Below, piece after piece: positions 40,633 through 50,997 of a stretch of DNA of 64,000 nucleotides. Numbering within the stretch: the first letter of the stretch is position 1; each line of letters opens with the position of its first letter. This stretch comes from Amycolatopsis tucumanensis. GTDB lineage: Bacteria; Actinomycetota; Actinomycetes; Mycobacteriales; Pseudonocardiaceae. A program made the translations under genes and the position numbers. The stretch is taken from positions 107,072 to 171,071 of the forward strand of contig NZ_JAKGSD010000012.1 of the NCBI RefSeq assembly GCF_021654135.1. The letters run 5' to 3'. Below the pieces are notes generated by a model. The model made no database searches. It was not told the DNA's origin and was given only the letters and a program-made list of their open reading frames with translations.

Positions 40633-41846
40633 CGGTGAACCTCCTCCTGCTCGACGTGGCCGGGGCGGATGGCGCCCTGGCTCGCGAGTTCCGCGATCCG
40701 GTCCGGCGGGTATCCGAGTTCGCCCAGGACTTCCGCGGTGTGCTCCCCCAGCCGCGGGACCGCCCGGCGCACGTCCGCGCGGCTCCGGGACAGGCGCACC
40801 GGGAAGCCCACGACGCGAGCCCGCTCCTGCCCCGGGACCTCGACGTCGACCAGGAGCTCGTTGACGGCGAGCTGCGGGTGCCGCAGCGCCTCGGCGAGCG
40901 TGAGCTGCGGGGCGCACAGCAGGTCGGCCGCCTCGAAGCGCTCCAGTGCCTCAGCCGTGCTGAGCCGGGCGACGACCGGGGCGATGATCTGATTGGCGAT
41001 GTCCTTGTTCCTCGCCTGCAGCTCGGTCGTGGCGAGGTCGGCACGCAGGCTGAGGTCCGGGATGTCCAGGGCATCGCAGATAAGCCGGACGGCGTTGTCC
41101 CGGAACAGGCCGAGGACGGAGACCACGCCGTCAGTCGTGGGGAAGGTGCCGCCGTACCACTGGGTGACCCAGTTCAGCGTGTGCGCGTACATCGTGTGCG
41201 CCGCCGCTTCGAGCATCTGCATCGCCACGGCCGTGTCGAGCAGGTTCACGCTCACCTCCTGCCCGAGCCCGCTGCGCTCCCGCTCCAGCAGAGCGGCGAG
41301 GATGCCCTGCACCAGCCCCATGCCCGAGGCGTAGTCCACCTGGGCGGTGGGGTTGAGGTAGGACGCCAGTTCCCGGTTCCCCACCGCCCTGGCGAGGCCG
41401 CTCACGGTCTGGGCCAGCATGTCCTGCCCCGGTTTGTGCGCCAGGGGCCCGGTGGCGCCGAAGCCGGATGCGCTGCCGTAGACCAGCCGCGGGTACCGCG
41501 GCGCCAAGTCCGCATAGGACAGTCCGAGCCGGCGGATCGCGTGCGGCCGGTAGTTGTGCACCAGCACGTCCGCCTCGGCGAGGAGCCGGTGCAGGACGTC
41601 CATCCCACCGGGCGTCTTCAGGTCGAGGGCGATGCTGCGCTTGTTGCGGTTGAGCGCCACGAAGTACGACGACACCCGGCCGTTCGCCACGGCCTCCCGG
41701 TCGAGCGTGCGCATCGCGTCCCCGCGGTCGCCCCGTTCGATCTTCACGACGTCGGCACCGAGGTCGCCGAGGGTCTGGCCGGCGAGCGGTCCCTGCATGA
41801 TCTCGCAGAGCTCCACGACGCGGACGCCCTCGAGTGCGCGGCTCAT
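40629..41846 (-). CDS. CaiB/BaiF family CoA-transferase
   Basis: A 405-residue class III CoA-transferase with the N-terminal GPLAGQTLGDLGADVVKIERG near residue 19, NRNKRSIALDLKTPGG near 69 and KPGQDMLAQTVSGL near 138, whose Asp is the expected catalytic acid. It would exchange CoA between a donor such as succinyl-CoA and the imported acid. It is coupled to the acyl-CoA dehydrogenase gene upstream (ATGA). Confidence 0.9.
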   Translation of the reverse strand: MSRALEGVRVVELCEIMQGPLAGQTLGDLGADVVKIERGDRGDAMRTLDREAVANGRVSSYFVALNRNKRSIALDLKTPGGMDVLHRLLAEADVLVHNYRPHAIRRLGLSYADLAPRYPRLVYGSASGFGATGPLAHKPGQDMLAQTVSGLARAVGNRELASYLNPTAQVDYASGMGLVQGILAALLERERSGLGQEVSVNLLDTAVAMQMLEAAAHTMYAHTLNWVTQWYGGTFPTTDGVVSVLGLFRDNAVRLICDALDIPDLSLRADLATTELQARNKDIANQIIAPVVARLSTAEALERFEAADLLCAPQLTLAEALRHPQLAVNELLVDVEVPGQERARVVGFPVRLSRSRADVRRAVPRLGEHTAEVLGELGYPPDRIAELASQGAIRPGHVEQEEVHR

Positions 41847-42985
41847 GCGGCGCCCACCCCGGCGTAGGCGGCCTTGGCGATGAGCGTTCGCTGGATCTGG
41901 TTGGTGCCCTCGTAGATCTGCGTGATCTTCGCGTCCCGCATCATCCGTTCGACGGGGTAGTCGCGGATGTAGCCGTAGCCGCCGAAGAGCTGCACGGCGT
42001 CGGTGGTGACGGACATGGCGTTGTCGCTGCACAGCAGCTTCGCCATGGCCGCACGGGCGCGCGCGTCCGGGTGACCGGCCTCGATCAGCGCCACGGCCTC
42101 GTAGAGCAGGGCACGGGCGGAGGCGAGCCGCACGGCCATGTCGGCGACCATGCCGCGGACCATCTGGAACCGCGACACGGATTGGCCGAACTGAGACCGT
42201 TCCGAGGTGTAGGCGAGGGCGGCGTCGAACGCTCCCTGCGCGACGCCCAGCGCCTGCGCCGCGATCAGCGCCCGGCTGCCGTTGAGTTCCGCCATGATGT
42301 AGCGGTATCCCTGGGTGGGGTCGCCGACGACCCGGACGTCGGGGACGACGCAGTCGTCGAGCACGAGGTCGGCGGTCGGGCTGCCGCGCAGGCCCATCTT
42401 GCGTTCGTGCGGCCCGAAGGACAGGCCCGGGTCGTCGCGGTGCACGATGAACACACCGTGGCTGCTCTCGCCGGTGCGGGCCAGCACCGCGAACCAGGTG
42501 CCCCAGGGCGCGTTGCTGATGAAGCGCTTGAGACCGGTGAGGCGCCAGCCCCCGTCGACCTTGGTGGCGGTGGTGGTGAGGCCGGCGACATCGGATCCCG
42601 CGGTCGGTTCGGTGAGGCACCAGCCCGCGCCGGCCTGCCCGCTCGCCACCTGCGGCACGACGAGCTTCTGCAGTTCCTCCGAGCCGTGGGACAGGATCGT
42701 GCAGGTGCCCGCCCAGTTCACCAGGAGCACGTGCGAGGTGGTCATGCAGGCCGCGGCGATCTCCTCGATCGCGATGACCTGCGACAGCAGATCGGCTCCG
42801 GAGCCGCCGAGGTGCTCGGGGTGCGCGAGACCGGCCAGGTCGGCCTCGACGATCGCCTGCCACGCCTCCTCCGGGAACCGCTCCTTTTCGTCGACGTCCG
42901 CGGCGTGGGGCGCGATCCGCTTCGTGGCGAGCTTGCGCACGGTCGCCCGGAAATCGGCGTGGACATCGGTCTCGATGGTGCTCAT
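41843..42985 (-). CDS. Acyl-CoA dehydrogenase
   Basis: A 380-residue FAD acyl-CoA dehydrogenase. It has WCLTEPTAGSDVAGL near residue 119, RFISNA near 151, RSQFGQSVSRFQ near 271, QLFGGYGYIRDYPVERMMRD near 332 and the catalytic Glu in YEGTNQIQR near 360. It introduces a double bond next to the CoA thioester and passes electrons to ETF. With the racemase-like and CoA-transferase neighbours it suggests a branched or substituted dicarboxylate substrate. Confidence 0.92.
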   Translation of the reverse strand: MSTIETDVHADFRATVRKLATKRIAPHAADVDEKERFPEEAWQAIVEADLAGLAHPEHLGGSGADLLSQVIAIEEIAAACMTTSHVLLVNWAGTCTILSHGSEELQKLVVPQVASGQAGAGWCLTEPTAGSDVAGLTTTATKVDGGWRLTGLKRFISNAPWGTWFAVLARTGESSHGVFIVHRDDPGLSFGPHERKMGLRGSPTADLVLDDCVVPDVRVVGDPTQGYRYIMAELNGSRALIAAQALGVAQGAFDAALAYTSERSQFGQSVSRFQMVRGMVADMAVRLASARALLYEAVALIEAGHPDARARAAMAKLLCSDNAMSVTTDAVQLFGGYGYIRDYPVERMMRDAKITQIYEGTNQIQRTLIAKAAYAGVGAA

Positions 42986-42988
42986 GTC

Positions 42989-44158
42989 TCAGGAATTCCT
43001 CTCCGTGTGCGGGTGGGGCCGGGTGATCGGGGGCCAGCTCAGGTCCCCGGCCGCGGCGTCGTGCGGGGCCACGACCCGTGCGGCGTCGTCCGGGGTGAGC
43101 CCGAACGACGCGAGCACCGCGGCGGTCTCCCCGGGGGCCGGCGCGCCGCCGGGTGCGGCGGGAGTGCGGGAAAATCGCGGTACGGCGGGCACCCGGTCCA
43201 GCGCGAAGTCCGGGTGACGGGCGGTCACGTGCGGGTGCGCCGCCAGTTCCCCGGGCTCGAGCACGGGAGTGACGCACGCGTCGCTGCCGGCGAAGTGCGC
43301 GGCCCAGGTGTCGCGGTCCTTGCCGCGGAAGACCGCCTCCAGCGTGCGGGTGAGCCCGGGGAACCGGGCGGGGTCGAGGTGGTCCGGCACGTCGTCGCCG
43401 AGGCCGAGTTCGCTCCACAGTGCCGCGAAGAACCGCGGTTCGAGCGCGCCCACCGCGACGTAGCGGCCGTCGGCGCATTCGTAGGTGCGGTAGGCGGGCA
43501 TGGTGCCGGTGAGCGCACCGGCCCCGCGCCGGGGCAGGGTCGGTGTGCCCCAGTCGGCGAACGGCATGGCCATCATCGACAGCACGCCGTCGACCATGGC
43601 GGCGTCGACGTGCTGGCCGACGCCGGAGCGTTCCCGCTCGTGCAGCGCGGCGAGGATGCCGAACGCCGCCAGCAGGCCTCCCCCGCCGAAGTCGGCCAGG
43701 AGGTTCAGCGGCGGGGTGGGCGGGGCGCCGGTGGCACCGAACGTGCCCAGGGCACCGGCGATGGCGAGGTAGTTGATGTCGTGCCCGGCCCGCTGCGCGA
43801 GCGGGCCGTCCTGCCCGTAGCCGGTCAGGCTGCACGAGACCAGTCGCGGGTTGATCCGGCTCAGCCGCTCGTGGTCGGCCCCGAGCCGGGCGGCGACGCC
43901 CGGGCGGAAACTTTCGAGGAGAACGTCGGCGTGTTCGACCATGCGGTCCAGCAGCGAGCGCCCCTGCGGGGTCTTCAGGTCCAGCTCGATCGCGTGCTTG
44001 CCGCGACGCAGCACCGGAATGGGGGCACCGGTCCGGCCGCCGCCGACCATCACCACGTCCGCGCCGAGGTCGGCGAGCAGCATGCTGCAGTAGGGCCCCG
44101 GGGCGAGACGGCTCAGGTCGAGGACGCGGATGCCCGCCAGGGCCTGGGAGCTGGTCAT
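42989..44158 (-). CDS. Alpha-methylacyl-CoA racemase-like CaiB-family protein
   Basis: A 389-residue class III CoA-transferase-fold protein closest in motifs to alpha-methylacyl-CoA racemase. It has APGPYCSMLLADLGADVV near residue 19, RAGHDINYLAIAGAL near 120 with the racemase His, and NLLADFGGGGLLAAFG near 146 with the Asp. It would epimerise a 2-methylacyl-CoA so that the acyl-CoA dehydrogenase can use both forms. It overlaps the transporter gene by ATGA. Confidence 0.87.
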   Translation of the reverse strand: MTSSQALAGIRVLDLSRLAPGPYCSMLLADLGADVVMVGGGRTGAPIPVLRRGKHAIELDLKTPQGRSLLDRMVEHADVLLESFRPGVAARLGADHERLSRINPRLVSCSLTGYGQDGPLAQRAGHDINYLAIAGALGTFGATGAPPTPPLNLLADFGGGGLLAAFGILAALHERERSGVGQHVDAAMVDGVLSMMAMPFADWGTPTLPRRGAGALTGTMPAYRTYECADGRYVAVGALEPRFFAALWSELGLGDDVPDHLDPARFPGLTRTLEAVFRGKDRDTWAAHFAGSDACVTPVLEPGELAAHPHVTARHPDFALDRVPAVPRFSRTPAAPGGAPAPGETAAVLASFGLTPDDAARVVAPHDAAAGDLSWPPITRPHPHTERNS

Positions 44159-45501
44159 AGGGTTCGCTCCAGCTTCGGCGAGACGGCGAGACGGCGATCG
44201 CGGACTCCGGATGCGCGGAGCGCGACGGTGCTGAGCAGGCTCAGCACGCCCAGCACGCCGAGCAGAACGCCGACGGCGAGTACGCCGTGCGCGGCGGCCA
44301 GCGCGGCCGCGACCAGTGGCGCGATGGCACCGCCGAGGATTCCGCCGAGGTTGTAGGCGATCCCGGCTCCGGTGTAGCGGTAGGCCGTCTGGAACAACTC
44401 GGGCAGGTAGGCGCCCACCGGGCCGTAGGCGATGCCGTAGAGCCCCATCATCGCCGCGAGCGTCACCGCGAAGGCGACGCCGGAACCGCCGGTCAGCCAG
44501 GCGAACAACACGACGACGGCCGGGATCGTCAACGCGTAGCCGACGATGATCGTGCGCCTGCGGCCGAACCGATCGGACAGCACGCCGGCCGCCACGGTCG
44601 TGATCGCCAGCGCGATGCTCGCCACGATGCCCAGCCCCAGCACGGTGACCCGGGTAAGGCCAGCCCCCGACCGCGAGGTGCCGAACGAGGTGAGGTAGGC
44701 GGTGGCCACATAGAACAACGCGAACAGGATCGTCAGCACACCGCCGCCGAGCAGCACTTCCCGCCACTGCGCCCGGAACACCGCCCGCAGCGGCAGCACT
44801 TCCGGCGTCCCCGAGGCTTCGAGTTCCGCCAGGTGTTCGCGGAACGCCGGGGTTTCGGTGACCGCCAGCCGGACGTACAGTCCGATGAGAACGAGCACGG
44901 CGCTGGCCAGGAACGGGATCCGCCAGCCGTAGGAGAGGAACGCGGGGCTGCCCGAGCCGACGGCCAGATCGACGACCAGGAACGTAGCGCTGGCCAGCGC
45001 GAAGCCGAACGCCGGGCCGAGCTGTGGAAAGACCGCGTACAGCCCGCGTTTCCCAGGTGGGGCGTTCTCCGCGGCGAGCAACGTGGCGCCGGCCCACTCG
45101 CCGCCGACGGCGAAACCCTGCAGGAAACGCAGCACCGTCAACAGGATCGGCCCGGCGGCGCCGATGACCCCGGTCGGCGGCAGCAGCCCGATGACCATGG
45201 TCGCCACGCCCATCAGCAGCAGCGTGGCGACGAGGGTGTTCTTGCGCCCGAGCCGGTCCCCGAAGTGCCCGCACACCACCGCGCCGAGCGGCCGCGCGAC
45301 GAAAGCGACGCCGAGGGTCGCCAGTGACGCGACGGTCCCGGCCGCCGAACCGAGCGCGGGGAAGAACACCGTCGGGAAGACCAGCGCCGCCGCGGTCCCG
45401 TAGATGAAGAAGTCGTAGAACTCGATGGTCGTGCCGGCACAGCTCGCCATAGCCACACGGGCCAGCGTCGTGCTCGGCACCTGCGTCGGTTGGTCGCTCA
45501 C
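44155..45501 (-). CDS. MHS-family MFS transporter
   Basis: A 448-residue 12-helix proton symporter with TTIEFYDFFIYG near residue 22, GHFGDRLGRKNTL near 75 and FLQGFAVGGEWAG near 120, all marks of the metabolite:H+ symporter group. It imports an organic acid for the operon. The GTG at 45501 is preferred because the AAAGGAG ribosome site sits 9 bases before it. The ATG at 45510 touches that site and is too close. It is the first gene of the minus operon. Confidence 0.88.
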   Translation of the reverse strand: MSDQPTQVPSTTLARVAMASCAGTTIEFYDFFIYGTAAALVFPTVFFPALGSAAGTVASLATLGVAFVARPLGAVVCGHFGDRLGRKNTLVATLLLMGVATMVIGLLPPTGVIGAAGPILLTVLRFLQGFAVGGEWAGATLLAAENAPPGKRGLYAVFPQLGPAFGFALASATFLVVDLAVGSGSPAFLSYGWRIPFLASAVLVLIGLYVRLAVTETPAFREHLAELEASGTPEVLPLRAVFRAQWREVLLGGGVLTILFALFYVATAYLTSFGTSRSGAGLTRVTVLGLGIVASIALAITTVAAGVLSDRFGRRRTIIVGYALTIPAVVVLFAWLTGGSGVAFAVTLAAMMGLYGIAYGPVGAYLPELFQTAYRYTGAGIAYNLGGILGGAIAPLVAAALAAAHGVLAVGVLLGVLGVLSLLSTVALRASGVRDRRLAVSPKLERTL

Positions 45502-45530
45502 GGCGCTCATCTCCTTTGATGAGGTCGTGG

Positions 45531-45546
45531 TTGTGCACCACGACAA
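45531..45546. promoter_or_regulatory. TTGTGC-N4-(GC)ACAA operator, copy 1
   Basis: TTGTGC-ACCA-CGACAA, with imperfect arms, lies 29 bases before the transporter start in the divergent intergenic region shared with the PucR-type regulator gene. Confidence 0.55.
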
Positions 45547-45683
45547 TGGGGTGTTGCCGAAGCGGGATCAGCAATGGCGTCCCGGTCGCCTCGAAAACCG
45601 CCGCACATGCGGCCTGGCTGCTACTTTAGGTGCGACACTCGGGCACGAACCATGTCTGACCCACTGACGCACGAGCCCGTTGA

Positions 45684-45699
45684 TTGTGCCGTCGCACAA
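45684..45699. promoter_or_regulatory. TTGTGC-N4-GCACAA operator, copy 2
   Basis: A perfect 16-base inverted repeat (6-base arms, 4-base centre) 25 bases before the regulator ATG at 45725. Binding there would give autoregulation. Confidence 0.62.
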
Positions 45700-45724
45700 C
45701 AGGCTGCTCGGGAAGGAAGGTCCG

Positions 45725-46900
45725 ATGAGGGAGTCCGCGGGCATAGCCGACGCCTTCGACGATCTCGCGCGGCTGCTGCGCGACAACGCCGACCGGCTGG
45801 CCGGGGAGATCATCACCGAAATCGTCGAGAAGGTGCCGACCTATGCGGCCGTGCCCCGCGCCTCGCTGCACCGGTCGTTGCGGCAGCACATCGAGACCGC
45901 GTCCCGCTCGTTGACCGACGGGCAGGTCCCCGAGCAGGTTCAGGACGTCTCGGTGGCCGCGGAACGGGCCCGCGCCGGAATCCCGATCGAACACGTCCTG
46001 CTCGCCATCCGGCTGTCCTTCCAGGCGCTGCGGGAGTTCGTGATCCGCGCGGCGACCGGCCTGGGCGTCGAACCCGCGATACAGCTGGAGGGCGTCCGCA
46101 TCCTGTGGGAGGTGAACGACCTCGTCAGCCGCGAGTACGCGGTGGCGCACCGCGACGAGGACCTCGACATGGCGCGCACCGCGGAGACCCGTCGCGTCGA
46201 GTTCGTGCGCCGTCTGCTCCGGGATGGACTCGCCACGCCCGACATGGCACTCCACGCGGCTTCGTTCGGACTCGTCGCCACCGCCCGCTACCGCGCGTTC
46301 CGGGCCCGGCCCGGCACCGGGGAATCGGCCGCGCAGCTGCTGCAGGCAATCCTGCGCTGGGGCACCACGCACCGGCTGGCGCCGTTCGGCGCGGTCGTGG
46401 AGGGCGAGGCGGTCGGCATTCTCACCGGGGAAGGCCTGCCCGGGGAGGGCCCGACGGTCGGCGTCGGGCCTGCCGTCGAACTGACCCAGATCCCCGAATC
46501 CCATCGGGTCGCGGGCCAGATGATCGAGGTCGGTCTCGAGTTCGGCCGCACCGGACCGCAAACGCTGGAGAACCTCTCGCTGCGGGTGGCGGTCGCGTCC
46601 GAGCACGGGGTCGGCGACCACCTGGTCGACCGGATCCTCGGACCCCTGCTCGCACAGGGCGAGTTCGGGCAGGAACTCGTATCCTCCCTCGACGCGTTCC
46701 TCGCCGCCGGCATGAACACCGCGGCGGCGGCCAAGGCGCTGGTGATCCACCCGAACACGGTGCGGTACCGGATCAACCAGGCGAAACACCTGTCCGGCCG
46801 GAAGCTGGAATCGGCCCAGGACATCAGCGAGGTGTGGTGGGCGCTCCGGCGGCACGAATGGAAATCGCGCGCCCGGCGACTACGCGACAGCGGCGGCTGA
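45725..46900 (+). CDS. PucR/CdaR-type transcriptional regulator
   Basis: A 391-residue regulator with a long N-terminal helical sensor region (about 1-170), a central GGDEF-like or CdaR-like fold and a C-terminal PucR helix-turn-helix, seen in LDAFLAAGMNTAAAAKALVIHPNTVRYRINQ split around residues 315-350. Such regulators activate catabolic genes in response to a substrate. ATG 45725 has a GGAAGGAAGG ribosome site. It is divergent from the transporter and acyl-CoA operon, with paired operators between. Confidence 0.9.
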   Translation: MRESAGIADAFDDLARLLRDNADRLAGEIITEIVEKVPTYAAVPRASLHRSLRQHIETASRSLTDGQVPEQVQDVSVAAERARAGIPIEHVLLAIRLSFQALREFVIRAATGLGVEPAIQLEGVRILWEVNDLVSREYAVAHRDEDLDMARTAETRRVEFVRRLLRDGLATPDMALHAASFGLVATARYRAFRARPGTGESAAQLLQAILRWGTTHRLAPFGAVVEGEAVGILTGEGLPGEGPTVGVGPAVELTQIPESHRVAGQMIEVGLEFGRTGPQTLENLSLRVAVASEHGVGDHLVDRILGPLLAQGEFGQELVSSLDAFLAAGMNTAAAAKALVIHPNTVRYRINQAKHLSGRKLESAQDISEVWWALRRHEWKSRARRLRDSGG

Positions 46901-46911
46901 CCTCCGGCGCC

Positions 46912-49281
46912 TCACCCCCGTCCAGGCCGCCACCTGCGGTGCGCCGTGCCCGGTTCGCCGTGGCGGATGAGTTCCAGTCGTGGCTTCGGCCCTTCCGTGC
47001 GGCCGGTTTGCGGGCGCCGGGAGCCGGCCCGCCACGGGAGCGGCCAATCCGCGCCCGGGCCGGTGAACTCCTGTTCCGCGGCCGCGTGCAGGGTCCAGTT
47101 CGGGTCGTAGAGGTGGGCGCGGCCGAGCAGGCACAGGTCCGCGCGGCCGGCGAGCAGGATCGAGTTCACGTCGTCGTGCGAGGAGATCGCGCCCACGGCC
47201 ATCGTGGCGACGCCGGTGCGGTTGCGGATCCGGTCGGCGAACGGGGTCTGGTAGGACCGGCCGAACGCGGGTTTCTCGTCGGGGTGGACCTGGCCGGTTG
47301 AGACGTCCACGAGATCCACACCGGCCTCGGCGAAGGCGGCCGCGATCTCCACCGCGTCGTCGGCCGTGATCCCGTCGTCGCACCAGTCCGTGGCCGAAAT
47401 CCGCACGCTCATCGGGCGGTCGGACGGCCACACCTCCCGCATCGACGCGAACACCTCCAGCGGGAACCGCAACCGCGCCCGCAGGGAACCGCCATAGCGA
47501 TCCGTGCGCCGGTTGGTCAGCGGCGAGATGAACGACGACAGCAGATACCCGTGCGCGCAGTGCAGTTCCAGCAGGTCGAACCCGGCTTCGACGGCGCGCG
47601 CGGCCGCGTCGGTGAACTGCTGCCGGATCTCCCCCAGATCCCGCACGGTCAGTTCCCGCGGCACCTGGTTCACCCCGGGCCGGTACGGCAGCGGCGAAGG
47701 CGCGACGACCGGCCAGTTGCCCTCCGGCAGCGGCTGGTCGATCCCCTCCCACATCAGCCGCGTGGAGCCCTTGCGGCCGGAGTGCCCGATCTGGATGCCG
47801 ATCTTCGCCGTCGTCTCGGTGTGCACGAAATCGGTGATCCGCCGCCACGCCCGGGTCTGCTCGGCGGTGTAGATCCCGGTGCAGCCGGGGGTGATGCGGC
47901 CGGTGGCGGACACGCACACCATCTCCGTCATCACCAGGCCCGCGCCGCCGAGCGCCTTGCCGCCGAGGTGGACGAGGTGGAAATCCCCGGGCAGGCCGTC
48001 GGTCGCCCGGTACATGTCCATCGGGGAGACCACGACCCGGTTCTTCAGCTCCAGCCCGCGCACCCGCAGCGGCTGGAACATCGGCGGCCGCACGTCGCCG
48101 TCACCGTTGCCGCGCCGCTGCTCGTGCCGGGCGAACCACTCGTCGACCCGCTCGACGAACTCCGGGTCGCGCACGCGCAGGTTGTCGTAGGTGACCCGGC
48201 GGCTGCGGGTCATGATGTTGAAGGCGAACTGCACCGGCTCCTGGTGCACGTACTGCCCCAGGTTCTCGAACCACTCCAGGCTGGCCTGCGCCGCGCGCTG
48301 GGTCGACTCGACCACCGGCCGCCGTTCGGCTTCGTAGGCGGCCAGCGCCCGCTCGACGTCCGGTTGTTCGTGCAGCGCCGCGGCGAGCGCGAGGGCGTCC
48401 TCCATGGCGAGCTTGGTGCCGGAGCCGATCGAGAAGTGCGCGGTGTGCGCGGCGTCGCCGAGCAGGATGATGTTGCCGTGGCGCCACCGCTGGTTGCGCA
48501 CGGTGGTGAAGTTGATCCAGCGGGAGTTGTTCGCCAGCAGCTGGGCGTCGCCGAGCACGTCGGCGAACAGTTCCCGCACCAGCGCGATCGACTTCTCGTC
48601 GGAATCGCCGGGCGCGAACTCGCGGTCGGCGAAGGCCTTGAACCCGGCGCGCTGCCACACCTCGTCCGCCATCTCCACGATGAACGTGCTGCCGGTGGCG
48701 TCGAACGGGTAGCCGTGGATCTGCATGACCCCGTACGGGGTGTCGACGATGTAGAACTTGAACGCGTCGAACACCTTGTCCGTGCCGAGCCACATGTAGG
48801 CGCAGCGGCGGGACTCCAGCGACGGGCCGAACACCGCGGCGTGACGGGCACGCACCGCGGAATTCACCCCGTCGGCGGCGACCACGAGGTCGTAGTCCGC
48901 GGCGAGCCGGTCGACGTCCGGGGCGAGCGTGCGGAAGTGCAGCCGCACACCGAGGTCGGCGCACCGGTGCTGGAGAATCTGCAGCAGCCGTTTCCGGCTC
49001 ATCGCGGCGAACCCGTGCCCGCCGCTGGTGAGCACCTCGCCGCGGTAGTGGACGTCGATGTCGTCCCAGCGGGCGAACTCGCGCTCCATCTGCCGGTAGA
49101 TCGACTCGTCGGCGTGCTCGATGCCGCCGAGCGTCTCGTCGGAGAACACCACGCCGAAGCCGAACGTGTCGTCGGCGGCGTTGCGTTCCCAGACGTCGAT
49201 CTCGTCGCCGGGGCTCAGCTGCTGGGCGAGCGCGGCGAAGTACAACCCGCCCGGGCCACCGCCGACGACCGCGATCCGCAT
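46912..49281 (-). CDS. 2-aminobenzoyl-CoA monooxygenase/reductase (salicylyl-CoA 5-hydroxylase type), two-domain flavoprotein
   Basis: A 789-residue natural fusion. The N-terminal part (about 1-390) is a class A FAD hydroxylase with [12 protein letters not shown] near residue 5 and [21 protein letters not shown] near 287. The C-terminal part (about 400-770) is an old-yellow-enzyme FMN barrel starting [15 protein letters not shown], with HSGRKGS and [18 protein letters not shown]. The known homologues are Azoarcus 2-aminobenzoyl-CoA monooxygenase/reductase and salicylyl-CoA hydroxylases. Context with a RidA protein favours 2-aminobenzoyl-CoA. It ends 11 bases from the convergent PucR-type gene and follows the ligase gene by 10 bases. 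Confidence 0.92.
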   Translation of the reverse strand: MRIAVVGGGPGGLYFAALAQQLSPGDEIDVWERNAADDTFGFGVVFSDETLGGIEHADESIYRQMEREFARWDDIDVHYRGEVLTSGGHGFAAMSRKRLLQILQHRCADLGVRLHFRTLAPDVDRLAADYDLVVAADGVNSAVRARHAAVFGPSLESRRCAYMWLGTDKVFDAFKFYIVDTPYGVMQIHGYPFDATGSTFIVEMADEVWQRAGFKAFADREFAPGDSDEKSIALVRELFADVLGDAQLLANNSRWINFTTVRNQRWRHGNIILLGDAAHTAHFSIGSGTKLAMEDALALAAALHEQPDVERALAAYEAERRPVVESTQRAAQASLEWFENLGQYVHQEPVQFAFNIMTRSRRVTYDNLRVRDPEFVERVDEWFARHEQRRGNGDGDVRPPMFQPLRVRGLELKNRVVVSPMDMYRATDGLPGDFHLVHLGGKALGGAGLVMTEMVCVSATGRITPGCTGIYTAEQTRAWRRITDFVHTETTAKIGIQIGHSGRKGSTRLMWEGIDQPLPEGNWPVVAPSPLPYRPGVNQVPRELTVRDLGEIRQQFTDAAARAVEAGFDLLELHCAHGYLLSSFISPLTNRRTDRYGGSLRARLRFPLEVFASMREVWPSDRPMSVRISATDWCDDGITADDAVEIAAAFAEAGVDLVDVSTGQVHPDEKPAFGRSYQTPFADRIRNRTGVATMAVGAISSHDDVNSILLAGRADLCLLGRAHLYDPNWTLHAAAEQEFTGPGADWPLPWRAGSRRPQTGRTEGPKPRLELIRHGEPGTAHRRWRPGRG

Positions 49282-49291
49282 CGTGGTCTCC

Positions 49292-50923
49292 TCACCGGGC
49301 CTGCGCTGCGCGCTGCCGCAGCTTGAACCGCTGGAGCTTCCCGGTCGCGCTGCGCGGCAGGCTGTCCACGAACTCCACGGCCCGCGGGTACTTGAACGGG
49401 GCGATGCGCTGCTTGACGAACGCCTGGAGCTCGCCCACCAGATCCGCGTCGCCCGCGACGCCCGGTTGCAGGACCACGAACGCCTTGACGATCTGCCCGC
49501 GTTCCTCGTCCGGCGCGCCGACCACCCCGCATTCCTGCACGGCGTCGTGCGCGAGCAGCGCTTCCTCGACCTCCGGGCCGGCGATGTTGTAGCCGGCGGA
49601 GACGATCATGTCGTCGTTGCGCGCCAGGTAGTGGAAATAGCCCTCGGAATCGGCGACGAACGTGTCGCCGGTGATGTTCCAGCCGTTCTGCACGTAGGCG
49701 GCCTGCCGGTCGTCGGCGAGGTAGCGGCAGCCGGTAGGGCCCTTGACCGCGAGACGGCCGGGTGTGCCGGGTGGCAGCGGCTCGCCGTGGTCGTCGAGGA
49801 TGGCGGCCCGGTAGCCGGGGACGGCGCGGCCGGTGGCGCCCGGCCGGATGTCGTCGTCGGCGGCGGAGACGAAGATGTGCAGCATTTCGGTGGAGCCGAT
49901 GCCGTCGATGAGCGCCAGTCCGGTCGCCTCGTGCACGGCCCGCCAGGTCGACTCCGGCAGGTGCTCCCCCGCCGACACCGCGCGGCGCAACCGGCCCAGC
50001 GCCTGGACCCGGCCGGAGCGCAGCATGGAGCGGTAGGCCGTCGGGGCGGTGAAGCAGACGGTGACCTCGTGGGCCTCGATCGCGTCCGCGAGCTGGTCCG
50101 GTGTCGCCTTTTCGATCAGGAGTGTGGCCGCGCCGGCGCGCAGCGGGAAGACGAGCAGCCCGCCGAGGCCGAAGGTGAAGGCCAGCGGTGGCGTCCCGGT
50201 GAACAGGTCGTCCGGGCGCGGCTTGAGGACGTGCCGGGAGAACGTGTCGGCGATCGCGAGGATGTCGCGGTGGAAGTGCATGGTGGCCTTCGGCCGTCCG
50301 GTGGTGCCCGAGGTGAAGGCCAGCAGGGCGACGTCGTCGGCCGCGGTGTCGACGGCGGTGAACTCGGCCGGCGCGCCGCGGGTGCGCGCGTCCAGATCGT
50401 CCGGGGCCGCCGAGCCGTAGGTGACCACGGGCGCGCCGCCCAGGTCCGCCGCGAGCAGTTCGCCGGTGAAGCGCGCGTCGCACAGGGCGAGGCCGACCTG
50501 GCTGATCTCGGCGATGGTGGTGAGCTCGGCCGAGCGGAGCAGGGGCATGGTGGGCACGGCCACCGCGCCGGCCTTCATCACGGCGAGCCAGCACGCGGCC
50601 AGCGCGGGGGTGTTCGGGCCGCGCAGCAGCACGCGCTGTCCGGGCACGACGCCGAGTTGCTCGGTGAGCACCCACGCGGTGCGGTTCACCTGGTGCCGCA
50701 GCTCGCCGTAGGTCCAGGCCCGGCCGTCCGTGGTGAGCAGGCACCTGCGGTCCGGCCCGTGCTCGGCGATCACCGCGTCGAGCAGTTCGGCCCCGCAGTT
50801 CAGCCGTTGCGGGTAGGGCAGGTCGAGGAGGAGTTCGGGCCACAACCGCGCCGGCGGGAGGTGGTCCCGGCAGAAGGTGTCGACATGAGCGGAGGGGCTG
50901 AGCCCCGGACCCACGGTGGTCAT
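49292..50923 (-). CDS. 2-aminobenzoate/benzoate-type CoA ligase
   Basis: A 543-residue adenylate-forming ligase of the benzoate-CoA ligase group. It has [21 protein letters not shown] near residue 208 (21 family positions, core TSGTTGRPK), [24 protein letters not shown] near 337, [20 protein letters not shown] near 437 and the catalytic Lys in [12 protein letters not shown] near 528. It activates an aromatic acid, here probably anthranilate, for the flavoprotein of the same operon. The ATG at 50923 is probably also the transcription start. Confidence 0.92.
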   Translation of the reverse strand: MTTVGPGLSPSAHVDTFCRDHLPPARLWPELLLDLPYPQRLNCGAELLDAVIAEHGPDRRCLLTTDGRAWTYGELRHQVNRTAWVLTEQLGVVPGQRVLLRGPNTPALAACWLAVMKAGAVAVPTMPLLRSAELTTIAEISQVGLALCDARFTGELLAADLGGAPVVTYGSAAPDDLDARTRGAPAEFTAVDTAADDVALLAFTSGTTGRPKATMHFHRDILAIADTFSRHVLKPRPDDLFTGTPPLAFTFGLGGLLVFPLRAGAATLLIEKATPDQLADAIEAHEVTVCFTAPTAYRSMLRSGRVQALGRLRRAVSAGEHLPESTWRAVHEATGLALIDGIGSTEMLHIFVSAADDDIRPGATGRAVPGYRAAILDDHGEPLPPGTPGRLAVKGPTGCRYLADDRQAAYVQNGWNITGDTFVADSEGYFHYLARNDDMIVSAGYNIAGPEVEEALLAHDAVQECGVVGAPDEERGQIVKAFVVLQPGVAGDADLVGELQAFVKQRIAPFKYPRAVEFVDSLPRSATGKLQRFKLRQRAAQAR

Positions 50924-50929
50924 ACGCCA

Positions 50930-50957
50930 AGTATTCTCTCTTCGTGACGACAGTCAA
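50930..50957 (-). promoter_or_regulatory. Leaderless promoter of the ligase operon with overlapping TGAC-N4-GTCA operator
   Basis: On the minus strand TTGACT (50952-50957), 16 bases, AATACT (50930-50935), then 6 bases to the ATG at 50923. The operator TGACGACAGTCA (50945-50956) lies over the -35. A second inverted pair TGACGA/TCGTCA spans 50945-50967. It is the probable PaaX-family binding site and also covers the regulator's own upstream region. Confidence 0.68.
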
Positions 50958-50997
50958 GCAATCGTCAGAAAGCGGGGCACCCGATAAGCTGCGCCGC

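Noticed and set aside
40629..43835. A single 1068-codon minus frame that looks like a fusion ending in a CoA-transferase
   Set aside because: Only the last 405 codons (from ATG 41846) are protein-like. The rest is a shadow of the dehydrogenase and racemase genes, which are intact in another frame.
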